Assembly (NCBI GenBank): GCA_023678885.1
Contig: CM042979.1
Span: 23,612,981 to 23,676,980, forward strand
DNA: 64,000 bases
Direction of reading: 5' to 3'
Source: Pogostemon cablin
Taxonomy: Eukaryota; Streptophyta; Magnoliopsida; Lamiales; Lamiaceae
The notes beneath the pieces are model-generated. The model ran no database searches. It was not told where the DNA came from and saw only the letters and a program-made list of their open reading frames with translations. Position numbers and translations under genes: made by a program. Within the stretch, counting starts at the first letter, position 1. Every line of letters starts with the position of its first letter. Below are positions 10,638 through 21,450 of the stretch, piece after piece.

Positions 10638-12710
10638 TTATGACATCTCCAAAAGTGCTTCAGAGAAAGGAATGCTCAAGCTTATCTTGTTTATGATATC
10701 TGAAAACTTCTTGAAATTTTCTTCCAATCCTTTCTTTACTAGCTTGAAAGGAAATGAATGAGGTATTTTAGTCTTGGGAATCCCCCATTTATCACGTTCA
10801 ACCTTCTCCGCTTTATCCTTCTCGGCTCTCAATCTCTTTGCTCTTTCCCATTTCTTCTCCGCTATAAGCTCAGTATTCTACTCTTTGGATGATACTGGAG
10901 TAGCATCAACATCAAGAAAAGCATTAGGCATGGAAAACGGTGCAAAACGAGGCGGTTCGACCATGGTTCGACCATGAGTACTGGTTGAACCAGGTGAGTA
11001 GTGGTCGAACCGTGATTTAAAAAATGTTTTCTTCCACGAACAGGCTGGTTCGACCACGGTTTGACAAATAGGATTGGTCGAACTATGAAGGTCGTGGTCA
11101 AGCCATGCTTCAGACAAAATAGAGTTTTGCGGACAGGCTGGTTCGACCATGGTTTGACCAATAGGGTTGAACCATGAAGGTCATGGTCAAATTGTGCTTC
11201 AGAAAAATAGTGTGTCACGGACAGGCTAGTTCGACCTCGATTCGACCAACAGGGTTGGTCGAACCATGATGGTTGTGGTCGAATTGGCTGGCTGAAACTT
11301 CCAAAATCATTTTCTGTGTCATCGGTCCTTCATACTGAGTTCCAGACCTCAAAGTGATGGCGTTGCATTGCTTCGGGTTTGCTATACTTTGAGATGGGAA
11401 CTTACCCTTCTCAATGGTTTGCGTCAATTGGTTAAAATTCCTATCCATCTGCCTCATCAACAACATCAAGTCCTTCATCTTCTTAGATATATCCTCATGA
11501 TTTGCATCAATCTTTGCCTCAAGCTTCGTCTCTAGGCGATCTACTCTTGCATCATTCCTTGCCATGTACCTGTTCACCGTATCCTCAAAACCAGGTTTTC
11601 CTTCTTCGATCTTAATACCTGGATCAACACCAACAGGAGGTTGTACTGCTGTATTAGGATTACTCCATGAAAACTTGGGCCTCCTTGGTTTTTGATAATT
11701 ACTAAGGAGACCATGATTATTGTAATTCCATTGATTATTCCGATTTCCTTGATTTTGGAATCTTGTTCCTTGAATACTTTGATCTATGGCATAGTTCACC
11801 TCTTCCAATTTCTCTTGGTTAGTTCCTTCATTACAAACATCCTGCTGAATCATTAGTACTCTCTGTGCTATATCAGTAATCTACTTTTGCTGAGACTCAA
11901 GATACTTGTTGATACTAGCCAAACTAGAAACGATCTTATCTTCTCTACTTGACTTAACTATTGTGTGCTAAACATGCGCTACTTTTCAAAGAACATAAGT
12001 GTCTCTCACTCGATCAGTTAGCCAATCTCTTGAATTCATCGAAATATCCTCAAATAGCTTTTCGGCCTCAACGGATGACTTTGTAAGCAATGCTCCATTA
12101 GATGAAGCATCTAGTAAAACTCAAGAATCACAGTCCAATCCATTATAGAAAATACTTATGTTTGAGCTTTAGATAGCCCATGTTGTGGACACTTCCTAAG
12201 CATGTCCATGAATCTTTTCCAAGCCTCATGAAACTTCTCATTACCACTGATAGCAAATTGATTGATTTCTTATTTCATCTTAAACACCTTCGAAGGTGGC
12301 ATGTATCGCTCAAAGAATTTCATTTTCAATTGCTCCCAGGTAGTGCATTCAGCAGCATCAAGAGTATCGTACCAATCTCTCGCCCTTTCAGTAAGCGAGA
12401 ACTTAAACAAGATGATCCTCCTCGCATCTTCATGAGTTCATGCATCCTTTTGTGTACTTGCATAACCAATGAACTTATTTAGATGTTGCTGAGGATCTTC
12501 AAAGGTTCCCCCAAAGAAGGGACTCCTTTCAATCATGCTGATCAGAGCAGGGTGAAGATCAAAATCAGCTCCAGCCCCTCCTACTCCTAACAGCCCCGCA
12601 TTGCCTCCTCCGTTGTTCTTAAAGACTTCACGGATGGCAAGATTATACGAATTCTCTGCCATGTTGACTGCTTTTGCTTCCAAGTTATTTCCAGTTGCAG
12701 ATGCAATCAT
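10638..12710 (-). pseudogene. Athila-1 gag, broken into several frames
   Basis: Structural Gag. 12438-12710 has the capsid start: IREVFKNN, DFDLHPALISMIERSPFFGG and EDPQQHLNKFIGYASTQK, which align with the gag of both AthNA elements. 11300-11853 is a Gln/Asn-rich linker followed by a coiled-coil-like stretch (ARNDARVDRLETKLEAKID) and the peptide NPKQCNAITLRSGTQYEGP, a conserved Athila Gag/protease junction. 10862-11290 is a tail with repeats of FDHD.HGST..V..TVVEPACP. 10638-10832 gives the linker KIPHSFPFKLVKKG ahead of protease. Many stops make it non-functional. No zinc knuckle was found. Confidence 0.8.
10940..11290 (-). repeat. ~90-bp tandem repeats rich in GGTTCGACC / GGTCGAACC in the Athila-1 gag tail
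   Basis: Units begin near 11039, 11132 and 11219 with ACAGGCTGGTTCGACC. Each carries one or two copies of GGTTCGACC followed by its reverse complement GGTCGAACC, so each unit can fold on itself. Degenerate copies extend to 10940. The same words recur in the LTR of this element (14200-14460). Confidence 0.8.
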
Positions 12711-12951
12711 TTGCGAGTTCAGCTGTTCAACTTCAACTCCTAGATTAAGAGCTTTAGTTGGTACTACGTTCTTGTTCGTGTTCTTCTTCTTCTTTTTACT
12801 CGACGATGCACCATCTCAGGATTAAAAGGTGTTAACTCTCCTGCCCTTGATCTAGTGTGTATACACCTAAGAAAAATAAGCGTTAGAAAATAAAAATAAG
12901 AATCAAATAGTCTCAATTATACTAGAAATAATAAACTAATAATTAATGTCA

Positions 12952-12969
12952 TCTCCGATAACGGCGCCA
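12952..12969 (-). other. Primer-binding site of Athila-1 (tRNA-Asp type)
   Basis: Minus-strand TGGCGCCGTTATCGGAGA, close to the Athila/Calypso type PBS TGGCGCCGTTGCCGGGGA. The spacer to the LTR is about six bases. Confidence 0.85.
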
Positions 12970-12975
12970 AGAACT

Positions 12976-14648
12976 TGATGAGCATTTTTTCAATACACAA
13001 TATTAATCCCCAAGTGTTAAGGATGCTATTGTAGCTTTGATAGGTGACCATGTGTTTATCGAACTCAATGGACGTATTATTATTAATTTATTTATACTCT
13101 AACTTATTAAGACTAGTATGGCAATATAAATGTGATGATTAAGTAACCAATAAACAAATAATTAAAAAAATAATTAAAGTAAACAAGCAGTAGAGATTAA
13201 ACGAAAGTGAATAAGTAAGAAGTAGGTAGCTCTTCGGGCTATCTAGTTTTAGTCATTAACTTCTCTTTCGTGTATCAATGTCTGACTCTGGCTTGTGGAG
13301 TATGGACGCATCACTAAGCCATCCAAATCTACTTTATAGACACAAGTAAATATGTATGTGACACGTGTGAATATTCTTAGAGTAAGAGAAATAATTCACC
13401 CCCCTTTCTAGGTACTATCAGTATCAATTATTCCCTTGTACTTAGTACTCTAACCCGATATGATCTCCCTTTATAGGTGCCATGAAGTTATTCTCGCTGT
13501 CCTGCGTATTAACCCAAATCATATTCAATTAACAAGTATTTATATAAGATAGTTCTTATGAGACTTTGGAGTCTTCTCACTTAGAATCATAACATGAAAT
13601 CCTGCTCAGCAGTGAACGCACTAAATCAATAATCAAGATATGTATTCAGACTCTACATAACAATTAATGATGCACAAAACAACTCTGAGTATGAATTAAA
13701 AATGTATAGTCTTATATAAAATAAACCACAAGTAGTGTTATACGGAGTATACACATGGAAGTTTAATTAACTCATAAAACCTTCATAAACCCTAGAACTA
13801 CCAAAGCGATTCTAGCCTATGATTGATCGCAGAACAATCCTGGTGGTTGGATAGATCTTACCCATAGTCTTGAAAATTACAAGATAAATTAAGATGCGAA
13901 GTAAAACCTAGATGCGGGCGTCGTCGCATCTCTCTCCGTCATGAATCTTCACTTGGTTCTCACTTGATTCGACAGACAAATCTCTCTCCACAGCTCCGTG
14001 GATGATGGTAGGGTTTCGGATGTTGTGTAGAATGAAGGTGGTGGTGAACATTTCTTTTCAGCTGCGTAGGGTATTTCTTTTATACTTGTAAACTCTTCTT
14101 GTGGACCTAGGATGGGCTTTTAGAGCGAAAACACGTAATAAATTTGTAAAAATACAAATTTGAAAGTTTATCGCGCATCGATTTGACCAAGGCCCCTGGT
14201 CGAGTCAACCAATGCCTAGTCAAACCGGCCTATAACAAGTTGCAAGTCGCTGGTTCGACTCGAACTACTGGTCAAACTAGAAGCTTCGTGGTTGAACCTT
14301 CACTTGTAAAAAGTTAAGCTTTTGGTTCGACCATGGTTCGACCAACACGCCTCGTTAAACCGCACTGTCGTGGTCAAACCATACTTCTGCCAATTTTTGG
14401 CGCCTGGTTCGACCAGGGGTGCTGGTCGAACCACCCCTCATTTTGTTAAACCGGGTGCCTACAACACCCCTTTTCCAGTTTCGATCACTTTTATCCCATT
14501 TTCCTTTAAAAATCCGCTCAAACGGCCTTAAACACACCTGATTCGTGACTTTTCACTACATATCTCAATTTATCTTCACTTACGATCAAATCATACATCA
14601 TTATCACAAAAATCAAGGCTTAAAACACGTGAATTTACACACTCATCA
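12976..14648 (-). repeat. 5' LTR of Athila-1
   Basis: About 1673 bp, plus-strand ends TGATGAGC...ACTCATCA. The PBS-proximal part aligns with the AthNA-1 LTR (landmarks ATTAATCCCCAAGTGTTAAGGAT, TGGACGCATCACTAAGCC and GGTACTATCAGTATCAATTATT, each seen in all copies). A TATA-like GTATAAAAGA lies on the minus strand at about 14076-14085, with a GGTTCGACC palindrome cluster at 14200-14460 upstream of it in the transcription sense. The partner LTR is outside the window, so the outer edge rests on the AthNA comparison. Confidence 0.75.
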
Positions 14649-15540
14649 GATCCCTCTTTTTTTTTACTTTCAAATTTGGGATCAATATGACTCATTAAAC
14701 AACTTGGGTTTGCCAATTTGGAAGCAGGAAGCTCACGTTTTTTTTGGATGCGAGAGAAGTGATTTGTTGAATCCATAACCACCCACGTGATTTTCCAGGA
14801 GAGAGAGAAGTTCTTTTTCTCAAATTTGAAATAAATTGGGAAAATTCCTTCCATATTTGACATAAAATATCACGTGAATTAAATTGAAAAATTGGGGAAA
14901 ATTCTTTTCATATTTCCCATTAAATCTCACGTGAATTGGCTTAGTCCATTAATTCATTTGGGCCTCAATTAAATCAGTCCATTTGGGCTAATTACTTCAA
15001 TTCAACTTTTTTAATCGATGGATCAATTTTCCAAATTTGTATTGGGCTAATAGTAAAGGAAATATTTATGTCCTTGGGCTTCAATCAACTTAGAACAATT
15101 GTAGATCAACTACTTGGGCCTTAATATTTTGGGTTCCACTCCTCATTAGTTAATTTATTTATAATCTTGAACTTATTAATTAATTGACCCAATAAATTTA
15201 ATTTAAGCCTCTTAATTAATTAAAATCCACAATTTTAAATTAACTTGAACCCCTCAACCACTATGAGAAATTGGGATTACTTCAACAATCCAAGGCTTTG
15301 AACTTCTTTCACCCTTTCAATAAATTTCCTTTACAAAATTTGCGCTTGTCCACCGCCTTTCTCCTTGACAACTCTTTTGCTTCTCAACTCATTTATACTT
15401 CAAATTATTCTTTTGAAAGACATTCTTGAAGCATTGACCTGAATTATGACTAAAATTAGTGAAGTGCTAAACTGCCTACGTAGCTCTTCGCAAAGGATCA
15501 AGTCATAACGTAGTTCAAAGGGACATGATTTTATTTGAAT
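14649..15540. other. AT-rich LTR-like stretch, no gene seen
   Basis: It has repeated TTGGGCC and ATTAATTAATT words and paired blocks around CACGTGAATT (about 14871 and 14929), a style typical of plant LTRs. This is where the 3' LTR of Tat-1 should lie, but I could not align it with the 5' LTR of Tat-1 at 46447-47326. No coding signal. Confidence 0.5.
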
Positions 15541-15544
15541 GGGG

Positions 15545-15800
15545 GGTGTAGTACACATTTTATACTTGTGCGGGCCAGGAGTGACTATTCTTTAACCACT
15601 TTAGACAAAGTAGGGTACTTAATGTTTTAACCACTTAAAATACCTAAGTGAATTAACAGTTTAACCACGTATAATTACCTTTGGTAGATATCGTACACAG
15701 TTTATACTCGTGCGGATCAAGAGTTCGTCGTACACATTTTATACTCATGCGGACCAAGAGTAACATGCAGTTTAGGCTTGTGCGCCAAGGAGCATTGTGT
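15545..15800. repeat. Short direct repeats downstream of Tat-1 integrase
   Basis: Four copies of a ~33-bp unit around GTACACATTTTATACT, TGTGCGG and CCAAGAGT, at about 15550, 15690, 15729 and 15763. Between them, three copies of TTTAACCACTT/GT. Non-coding, in the expected 3' untranslated region of Tat-1. Confidence 0.75.
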
Positions 15801-15811
15801 ATGTATTTATT

Positions 15812-16960
15812 TTATGCGTAGTAGCATTTCAAGAATTTTCCATTTATGGGGCCAATGTTCACGCCATCTTCTGAGATCAATTTGTAGGTGCCATTTGTGT
15901 AGGCTTCTTTCACAACATAAGGGCCATCCCATTTGGATAGGAATTTATTTCCAATAAGACAAGTGACTACTATAGACCTTCTCATAAGAAGCACCGAGTC
16001 ACCAACTTGAAAAGAACGTATTTTCACTTTCTTGTTAAATGTTCTAGAAAGGCGAGATTGATAACACTCAAGTCTTTGTTGTGCTTCCAACCTCCTTTCA
16101 TCTAATGCCTCGAACTCTTGATGACACAACTTTGCATTTTCTTCTTCAGTTAGGCCTTCTTGTATGGCCATTCTCAAAGACGGGATTTTCTTTTCAAGAG
16201 GTACCACAGCTTCAATACCATACACTAAGGAATACGGAGTGGCTTGAGTAGGCATTCTATAAGTGGTGTGATACGCCCATAAAGTTTCATTGATTCTCTC
16301 ATGCCAATCTCTTTTCTACTTAGAGACAACTTTTTCAACAAACTGCAAAAGGTTTTATTGAAGGCTTCGGCAAGACCATTGGCAGCTGTGTTGTACATTT
16401 ATGACTTTCTTTGCTTGAAGTCAAACTTCTCACACAACTTATCAATCCAACTGTTGCTAAAAGGCTTTCCATTATCAGTAACGATTTAGTGGAGAACACC
16501 ATATCTATAAATGATGTTGATCCTAATGAAATCAGTAATATTTTCTTTCTTCACTTCCCTTAGAGGCACAGCTTCCGTCACTTTGAGAAGTAATCGATTG
16601 CAGCAAGAATGTAGAGATGACCACCAGATGACTTTGTAAGTGGCCCCACCACATCTAAACCCCAAGCATCAAATGGCCATGAAGCGACTGTCGGATGCAA
16701 AGGCTCCGGAGGTTGATGAATTAGATTTCCATGGAACTAGCAAGCTTGACATCTTTGTGCATAATCCATGCAATCTTTCACCATCGTTGGCCAATAGTAG
16801 CCCATTCTCTTTATTCTAAAATGCAATTTCAGTCCATATTGGTGAGCACCGCATATTCTGGAGTAAGCTTCTTCCATTGCTTGAGCAGCTTCTTCCTTAC
16901 TCAAGCATCTCAAGAAAATTCCATCGAATGATCTTCTATAAAGTGTACCCTTGAAGTAGA
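15812..16960 (-). pseudogene. Tat-1 integrase
   Basis: Integrase of a Tat-lineage Ty3/gypsy element. Minus-strand reading shows the Cys of the zinc finger (DYAQRCQAC, about 16740), the DDE blocks LDVVGPL, IVTDNGKPFSNSW and GLAEAFNKT across 16360-16680, and a clean C-terminal frame at 15812-16255 with TPYSLVYGIEAVVPLE, RLSRTFNKKVKIRSFQVGDSVL and KWDGPYVVKEAYTNGTYKL. The last resembles the GPY/F module of gypsy integrases. Stops lie in the core (for example after HRQWL and MYNTAANG), so it is not functional. Confidence 0.9.
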
Positions 16961-16994
16961 TAAATCGAGGTGCCGGATGCCGAATATCAACCCT

Positions 16995-17554
16995 CTAGCG
17001 TGGATAGTTTGGCAACTTATCATACTTCAAATAGTACACGAGTGGTTGGCGCCAATCTTCTTCTTCAATTTCGAAGACATCTACCACATGATTTTCTACT
17101 TCCTCATAATCATCATCGAAGATTGGTAGTACAACCCAACTTTTACACACATGTATTTGAATAGGCGCCTCTGGCATAGTTATAGTTGATGCTAGCTTAG
17201 CGAGGGCATCAGCTTGCCTATTCTCCCTTCTAGACATATGCTTAATGTCAACATCACCAAGATAACCCATCAACTTTTGAACATACTTGTTGTATGGGAG
17301 CAGCTCAGGCTTCTTCACTTCATACACTCCAAGGAGTTGATTTATCACCAATAGCAAATCACCATACACCCTAAGATTAGTTGCTTTATATCGACGGCCA
17401 TCTTTAAACCAAGCATGAGTGCTTGATACTCAGCCACATTGTTAGAGAAATTTCCCATTAAGGAAAATGAGAAGGGTAGAACTTCACCACTAGATGTTAC
17501 AAACACAACTCCAGCACCGACTCCTTCTCTATGAGATACTCTATCGAAGTACAT
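16995..17554 (-). pseudogene. Tat-1 additional (archaeal-type) RNase H
   Basis: A second RNase H between the first RNase H and integrase. The frame 17345-17554 has GVGAGVVFVTSSGEVLPFSF and NNVAEYQALMLGL. 16995-17369 has the GDLLLVINQLLGVYEVKKPELLPY region and NRQADALAKLA. This layout, with NN.AEY and QADALA, is known from the Tat/Ogre branch. One frameshift near 17350 breaks it, and the expected Asp-Ser before LLLV is altered. Confidence 0.85.
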
Positions 17555-17557
17555 CTT

Positions 17558-18950
17558 TCAAGGAGAAACTATCTCTACAGCGAAAGCATCTTCATCGAGG
17601 AGTTCATCAGATAGTTTCCATTCAGCAGGCATTGAATGATCAGCTAGAAAATCTTCTAACACTTGTCCTTTTATGGCCTTTTGAGAGACGTATACGATCT
17701 CAAACTGTTGGAGTTGGAGATACCACCTTGCAAGCCGATCAAAAAGCACTGGCTTTGACATGACAAACTGGAGTGGGTTGGCTTTCGAAACTAACTGAAC
17801 TGTATGAGCTTGGAAGTAATGCTTCAACTTTTGAATCACGAAGATAAGGGATAAGTAAATCTTCTCAATGGGTGAATATTTCAACTCGTTTGGAGTCGTG
17901 GTTCTACTTAGATAGTATAGAGCTCTTTCTTTGCCGTCATTATTTTCTTGTCCAAGCAAAGCTCCAACAAAATGCTCTTGAGCAACTAGATAAAGGATTA
18001 ATAGGCATCCCCGTATTGGAGCACCCAACAATGGCGCCTTCATCAAGTATTCTTTAATGCTATTGAAAGCATTATTGCAAGCTTCATCCCATTCGAATAT
18101 GATGTCTTTCTTCATGAGATTATTAAATGGTTGGCATCGACCAACCAAGTTTGATATGAATCTTCTCAAGTACGCCAACTTTTCTTGCAGAATTTTGAGT
18201 TCATGTACGTTTTGAGGCAAATGTATCTTCATGATTATATCAATCTTTGCTTTCTCAATCTTGATTCCTCGACGGCGAATAATAAATCAGAGAAATTTTC
18301 CAGATGTAACTCCAAATGCACACTTGAGTGGATTCATTCTGAGTTGATGCTCTCTTAATCATTCAAACACCCGTCTTAGATCATGGAGATGATCTTTCTT
18401 TTCCTTTGATTTCACTACAATATCATCAACATAGGACTCGATGATCTTATGAAGCATGTCATCAAATATCTTTTACGTGGCTCGCTGATAAGTGGCACCA
18501 GCATTCTTCAAGCCAAATGGCATGACATTGTAGCAATATATTTCTTTTGGAGTGCGGAAGGTTGTCTTCTCTTGATCCTCAAGAGCTAAACTAATTTGAT
18601 TGTAGCTAGATGACCCATCCATGAATGACATGACTTCATGCCCCGTTGTTGCATCAATCATGAGTTCAGCAATTGGCAATAGAAAATCATCTTTTGGACA
18701 TGCTAAGTTCAGATTGTGGAAGTCAACACATACTCTGAGTTTCCCATTTGACTTCCTCTCAGGCACGATGTTAGAAATCCATGTAGGATACTTCACTTCT
18801 CTGATCTTTCCTGCTTCAAGAAGCTTCTTAACCTCGTCCTCAATCAATGAAATCAATTCTGGTCAAAATTGACGCTGCATTTGCTTAACCAGTCGAGTTC
18901 CCTTTTTAATGGACAAGTGGTGCACTGCGATTTTTGAATCTAAACCTAGC
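17558..18950 (-). pseudogene. Tat-1 reverse transcriptase and first RNase H
   Basis: 18473-18856 has RT block EVKYPTWISNIVPERKSNGKLRVCVDFHNLN, then CPKDDFLLPIAELMIDATTGHE, SFMDGSSSYNQI and MPFGLKNAGATYQRAT. The YVDD-equivalent lies at about 18420-18440, where the minus strand reads SYVDDIVVK. 17558-18232 has the thumb, INLVGRCQPF, and the gypsy RNase H (YYLSRTTTPNELKYSPIEKIYLSLIF, ILEDFLADH-like tail). Frames change at about 18235 and 18470. The motif set fits Tat better than Athila or chromoviruses. Confidence 0.88.
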
Positions 18951-18952
18951 AT

Positions 18953-19553
18953 TTATTTATGTGACAATGCAAACACATCTCTGAATTCTTGTAAAATGTT
19001 GATATACTTTTCTTCATCCTCAACATTTAGCAGAGCACTTATGTAGGTAGGACATGGGTCATTTTCATCACCAAAGTTGATTTCTTTCAACTCATCGAAA
19101 GTGACTTTCACTCCTTCAAATTGTGGAGAGGCATATTCAGCATCTGCCTCCTCCATTTGAAAATCTTCAAGAGTAGTGATATAATTGGTAGAAGCCACAC
19201 TTTCTCTATCATCATCACGATCATCTTTAGTAAATATTATCGTTTGCATCTTAGCTTTCAACACTCTTCCACATGAGACACTCAAGACATTTCGCTGCTT
19301 CATGCGAGAGCGAATCCAACTTCGGAGTTTTTGAAAGCTAGAAGACTTGACATGATTTTGCCTCACACACTTGTTCCTCTCACAGGGTCCAAGACTTTTG
19401 AAGACACTGCCAAGCCTTTCGAAGATAAAGATTCTCTTGATTTTCCTACCGCATTCATCAAACATGTCTTCCGTGGACGAAGCTTCTCCCTCGGTGATAT
19501 AATTTTTACTAGCTCTTCTAATTGCAATGCGGACTGGCTTTTGAGGGACATAT
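18953..19553 (-). pseudogene. Tat-1 protease-to-RT linker
   Basis: Frame with PQKPVRIAIRRASKNYITEGEA and FDECGRKIKRIFIFERLG, a linker typical of Tat polyproteins, then an acidic stretch ending in NIHFGDEND-like and YISALLNVEDEEKYINILQEFRDVFA, which leads into RT. The AthNA-1 insertion cuts it at 19553; it resumes at 43779. Confidence 0.8.
19549..19553. repeat. Target-site duplication of AthNA-1, partner 43779-43783
   Basis: Perfect CATAT on both sides of the element. The two Tat-1 parts join in order across it. Confidence 0.9.
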
Positions 19554-21434
19554 TGATGTGCATTTTTTTGCATGCAAAATTAATCCCCAAGTATTAAGGA
19601 TATCAATTGCAGCTTAAGCAAGCGACCAAGTTAAATATCGAACCCAAAAGCGTATTATCAATTTAATTATTTACTAAATTAATTAAGACGAAAGGCAATA
19701 ACGTTTAAGGATTGAATTATTAACTAATAAATAATTAATTTAAAATAATAAATAAAATAAATAACACTGGAAGAATACAAAAGTGGCTCAAGAATGGAGA
19801 ATAGGTAGCTCAAAGGAAATCCAATTTTACTACTTAACTTCCCTCTCAAGTGCAGGCCGACTCTGCCTTGTGGACTATGGACGCATCACTAAACCATGCA
19901 AATCTACTCTATAAACACAAGTAAATAAGCGTGTAACACGTGTGAATAACCTCGGAGCAAGAGACATAATTTCACCTCTCTTTTTAGGTACTATCAGTAT
20001 TAATTATTTCCCACGTCTGGAATCTAACCCGATATGATCTCCCTTTATAGGTACTATAAAATTACCCTCTTTATCCTGCTTACTAACCCGAATTCAATTC
20101 AATTAATAAACATTCATATATGATAGTTCTAATGAAGCTTCGGAGTCCCCTCACTTAGAATCATAACATGAAATCCTGTTCAGCGGTGAACGCACTCAAT
20201 CTACAACCAAGATATATATTCAGACTCTATATACTAATTGAAGATGCACAAAACAACTGTGAATATGGATTAAGAAGGCACAATCATATATAAAATCAAT
20301 CCACAAGTAGTGTTGTATGGAGGACATACAAGAGAGTTTAATTAATTCGTAAAACTTTCATAAACCCTAGATCTACAAAAACAGTTCTAGCTCATGACGT
20401 TGCGAAGAACAATCATGGGGATTGGATAGATCTTACTCATATGTCTAGAAAATACAAGATAAATTAGGAAATGAATAAAACCCAAGATGTGGGCATCATC
20501 GCGTCCTTCTCCGTCTTGAATCCTCCTCTTGATTCCACACACGAATCGTCAAAGTGATGAATGGATGGAGGAAAGGATGAGGATAAAGGTTGGGGGTGAT
20601 CCCCCCCTTGTGTGGTGTAGGATGATTTTGTTGTGGTTCTCTAATTCTTGGTGTGATCTACAACCCCTTTTATATTTGTAAGCTCTCCTTATGAACCTTG
20701 GATGGGCTTTTTAAGACGAAAACATGCAGAAACACGCACTAAGGGTGTAAAAATACGGATTTAGATTTGTTCCAGGAATTTTGTTCGACCTATGGGCTTG
20801 GTCAAACCATGGTAGAATCAAAATTGGCAATTTAACGCACTTTCAGGCTTCTGGTTCGACCCGAACCAGTGGTCGAACCACTTGTGTTGTGGTAAAACTA
20901 GCTTGTGCAGTCTCACTATTTTGTGTATTTCGATTTGAGTGATTCTTGCGCTCACGTGATCCTCTGTTCCTTGGCTTTCTATACATATAAAGAACATACA
21001 GAAGATCAAAAATTGAATGTATAACAAGTCATGCAAAGTGGCACAGCCATTCTGTTCGGCACAGCTCGCGCGACGTCACCATTTTGATCATAACTTTATC
21101 GTTTGGATTCCGATTAAAGTGTTCCTTATTCCAAAAAGATTCTCTCTTCTGTTGATTTGCAACCATATATCACACTTCTAGTTTAGAGCTCCACACAAAC
21201 ACAGAAAAATCACACAAGTTGGACATGATTTTTTAGCATTTATACACAAGTTGCACCTTTTCTCCAACTTTGCACTTTTGATCCTTTTTCCACCTAAAAC
21301 ACAATAAATCACCTCAAGTGCACCTTTTTCTCAAATATATCAAATATAAGACATTCATGCTAATATATAACATCAATTCCCATCAAAAAGGTGTTAGATT
21401 GGACACTAAAACATGCTTATTTTCACTCTCATCA
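19554..21434 (-). repeat. 3' LTR of AthNA-1
   Basis: About 1881 bp. On the minus strand it opens TGATGAGAGTGAAAATAAGC and ends GCACATCA. It matches the AthNA-2 LTRs and the uninterrupted parts of 39338-43778. A minus-strand TATA-like AATATAAAAGGG lies at 20665-20676, with a GGTTCGACC/GGTCGAACC cluster at 20780-20900. Upstream of that in transcription sense (about 20905-21190) are two diverged copies of the GAAAGTTATG module. Confidence 0.92.
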
Positions 21435-21450
21435 ATTCTCCAAACTTACC
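21435..21450 (-). other. Polypurine tract of AthNA-1
   Basis: Minus-strand GGTAAGTTTGGAGAAT abuts the 3' LTR. The AthNA-2 equivalent is GGTAAGTTTGGGAGTT. Confidence 0.8.

Larger units (their letters stand above)
9990..14648 (-). mobile_element. Athila-1: 5' half of an Athila-type gypsy element (5' LTR, PBS, gag, protease)
   Basis: Right-hand part of the element whose RT lies at 1-1499. Order on the minus strand: LTR 12976-14648, tRNA-Asp type PBS, gag 12710 downward, gag tail with ~90-bp repeats, protease, then the Copia-1 insertion point. Its LTR shares blocks with the AthNA LTRs, for example the GATTCTAAGTGAG and AATCCTGC/TTCAGC blocks. It is therefore a plausible relative of the autonomous partner of the gag-only AthNA elements. 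Its 3' LTR lies left of the window. Confidence 0.85.

Noticed and set aside
10940..11290. CRISPR-like array (regular GGTTCGACC words)
   Set aside because: Plant nuclear context, no unique spacers, and the words lie inside a gag reading frame in both orientations.
15330..15350. TTTCCTTTACA near 15335 as the edge of the Tat-1 3' LTR
   Set aside because: Only the last few bases resemble GCTTACA; the sequence inside does not align with the 5' LTR.
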